A stretch of 7,555 nucleotides of DNA from an uncultured Oscillospiraceae bacterium (GTDB taxonomy: Bacteria > Bacillota > Clostridia > Oscillospirales > Ruminococcaceae): the NCBI GenBank assembly GCA_910587135.1, contig CAJULF010000088.1, forward strand, positions 1 to 7,555. Reading direction: 5' to 3'. The first letter of the stretch is position 1. Each line of letters starts with the position of its first letter. A program made the position numbers and the translations under genes. A model generated the notes under the pieces. That model did not search any database, was not told where the DNA came from, and worked only from the letters and a program-made list of their open reading frames with translations. Shown in pieces: positions 6,814-7,555 of this stretch.

Positions 6814-7338
6814 CGGAGTCTTAATTTTGAACTGTGTAAATGCCACAGAATGACAATGCGGTTATTGGAGAAAATATTGTCGAACTTGTAAAACACAATT
6901 TAAAAATCACACCCACTTGAGGATTTCGGATCTTTTATTTCAAAAACACTGACACTATTTGCGATATATCATTGTCAAAGAAGCATAAACAAAGAACTGA
7001 TTCAGTTCATGTATTTTGACTTTAAACGCAATAAAACTATTGGAATTTCAATCTGTTTTAATATCGGATACCGAATTGGTGACATTGTAGATTAAAAATG
7101 GGTGATATTTCACTTTTGGAAAAACCATTATCGAATATCGTTCTGTTTAATGCATAGATAAAATAGAAAGCGTGAAATAATTTTCGTTTCTTCCTTCTCT
7201 ATTAAAAGATACTTTGCATATCATATATCATGTAGTATTCTTTGTTTACAGCGTCCCAATTTTTGAGTTTATTTTGGGAATTCCTGTGTTAAAATAACAT
7301 CAGGAATAATTTGTTGTATTTTTCCGCATTATGATCTA
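6814..7338. other. AT-rich intergenic stretch with no supported gene
   Basis: No reading frame here has a ribosome site, useful length and recognisable sequence. The composition is clearly more AT-rich than the neighbouring genes. I see no convincing terminator immediately after the regulator; GACAAT (6852-6857) and ATTGTC (6876-6881) pair weakly without a T-run. TCCCAA (7254-7259) and TTGGGA (7274-7279) form a weak stem directly before the stronger hairpin at 7280-7307. An open plus-strand stretch of about 64 codons ends near 7095, but it lacks a start signal and matches nothing I recognise. It may be decayed coding DNA. Confidence 0.5.
7280..7307. repeat. 12-bp hairpin with one bulge, possible terminator
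   Basis: ATTCCTG (7280-7286) pairs with CAGGAAT (7301-7307), and TGTTA (7287-7291) pairs with TAACA (7295-7299). The loop is AAA and T7300 is the only bulge. In the plus direction it is followed by a T-rich stretch ending TATTTTT, so it could end plus-strand transcription. However, it is about 470 bases past the regulator stop codon and its stem is poor in GC. The function is uncertain. Confidence 0.4.
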
Positions 7339-7339
7339 A

Positions 7340-7501
7340 GAGCCTGTTTAGTATCTTCCGAAGCACCGTCTTTACCCGTCTTTCCGCGCCGTACTTAGGC
7401 AATTTTTCTTGAGGTACATACAGTACATCTGCGAAAAATTGCCATCGTCCAACGCGAAAATCCAGGCAAATCCGGCACTTCTCCGGATACTAAACAGGCT
7501 C
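7340..7501. mobile_element. 162-bp MITE-like palindromic element flanked by TAA
   Basis: The element starts GAGCCTGTTTAGTATC and ends with the exact reverse complement. The perfect inverted repeats run from 7339-7355 to 7486-7502 (17 bases each), and weaker pairing continues inward over about another 13 bases. It is flanked by TAA on both sides (7337-7339 and 7502-7504), or alternatively by a 5-base CTAAG repeat (7336-7340 and 7501-7505). A second perfect 11-bp repeat, GGCAATTTTTC (7398-7408) and GAAAAATTGCC (7433-7443), lies near its centre, so most of the element can fold into one long hairpin. There is no transposase. The GAGCCTGTTTAG-type ends and TNA-type target duplication resemble IS5-family elements, which could mobilise it in trans; that link is inference. 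Confidence 0.6.
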
Positions 7502-7555
7502 TAAGGCAACACCGCACAATGGAGTTAAAATCCGCTGCCCAAAATAACAGAGTCA

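Noticed and set aside
6960..7095. Open plus-strand frame ending NIGYRIGDIVD, with a vague resemblance to an AraC helix
   Set aside because: There is no start codon with a ribosome site, the motif spacing is off by one from the AraC pattern, and the composition is non-coding-like.
7100..7158. Short ORF starting MGDISLLEK (19 codons)
   Set aside because: It has no ribosome binding site and no recognisable product. An ORF of this length is expected by chance.

Overview
The window looks like part of a plant-polysaccharide (probably xylan or arabinoxylan) utilisation locus from a Gram-positive anaerobe of the gut or rumen type, most likely a clostridial relative such as Oscillospiraceae/Ruminococcaceae. 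This rests on strong GGAGG ribosome binding sites, textbook sigma-A promoters, lipoprotein signal peptides, roughly balanced base composition in the genes with AT-rich spacers, and the families present. The taxon is an inference from style; no marker gene is present.

Layout, left to right. Positions 1-271 (minus) hold the start of a DUF5060-type glycoside hydrolase that runs off the window. It has its own promoter and a perfect inverted repeat in its leader, and its last 60 bases here are oddly AT-rich. A GC-rich hairpin terminator (about 445-495) separates it from a two-gene minus-strand operon: a large GH43-CBM6 lipoprotein (2328-4460) followed by a second GH43 lipoprotein with a concanavalin-like C-terminal domain (534-2291). 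A compact 193-bp divergent region (4461-4653) carries two back-to-back consensus promoters and candidate operators: a CACCTTTT direct repeat with a 20-bp period and a CCGATATCGG palindrome. The plus-strand gene (4654-6813) encodes a 719-residue regulator with a LacI-type sugar-sensor domain, a middle sensor-like region, a GGDEF-like domain that has lost its catalytic and inhibitory motifs, and a C-terminal AraC DNA-binding domain. The right end (6814-7555) has no gene that I can support. It is AT-rich, with a hairpin at 7280-7307 and a 162-bp palindromic MITE-like element at 7340-7501 flanked by TAA.

How it fits together (inference): the cytoplasmic regulator probably senses an imported pentose or xylo-oligosaccharide and switches on the divergent operon. 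The two surface-anchored GH43 enzymes then trim xylose or arabinose units from oligosaccharides outside the cell. This parallels E. coli XylR (periplasmic-binding-protein-like sensor plus AraC domain), but with a dead cyclic-di-GMP synthase fold inserted between sensor and DNA-binding domain. That inserted domain is the most unusual feature of the window.
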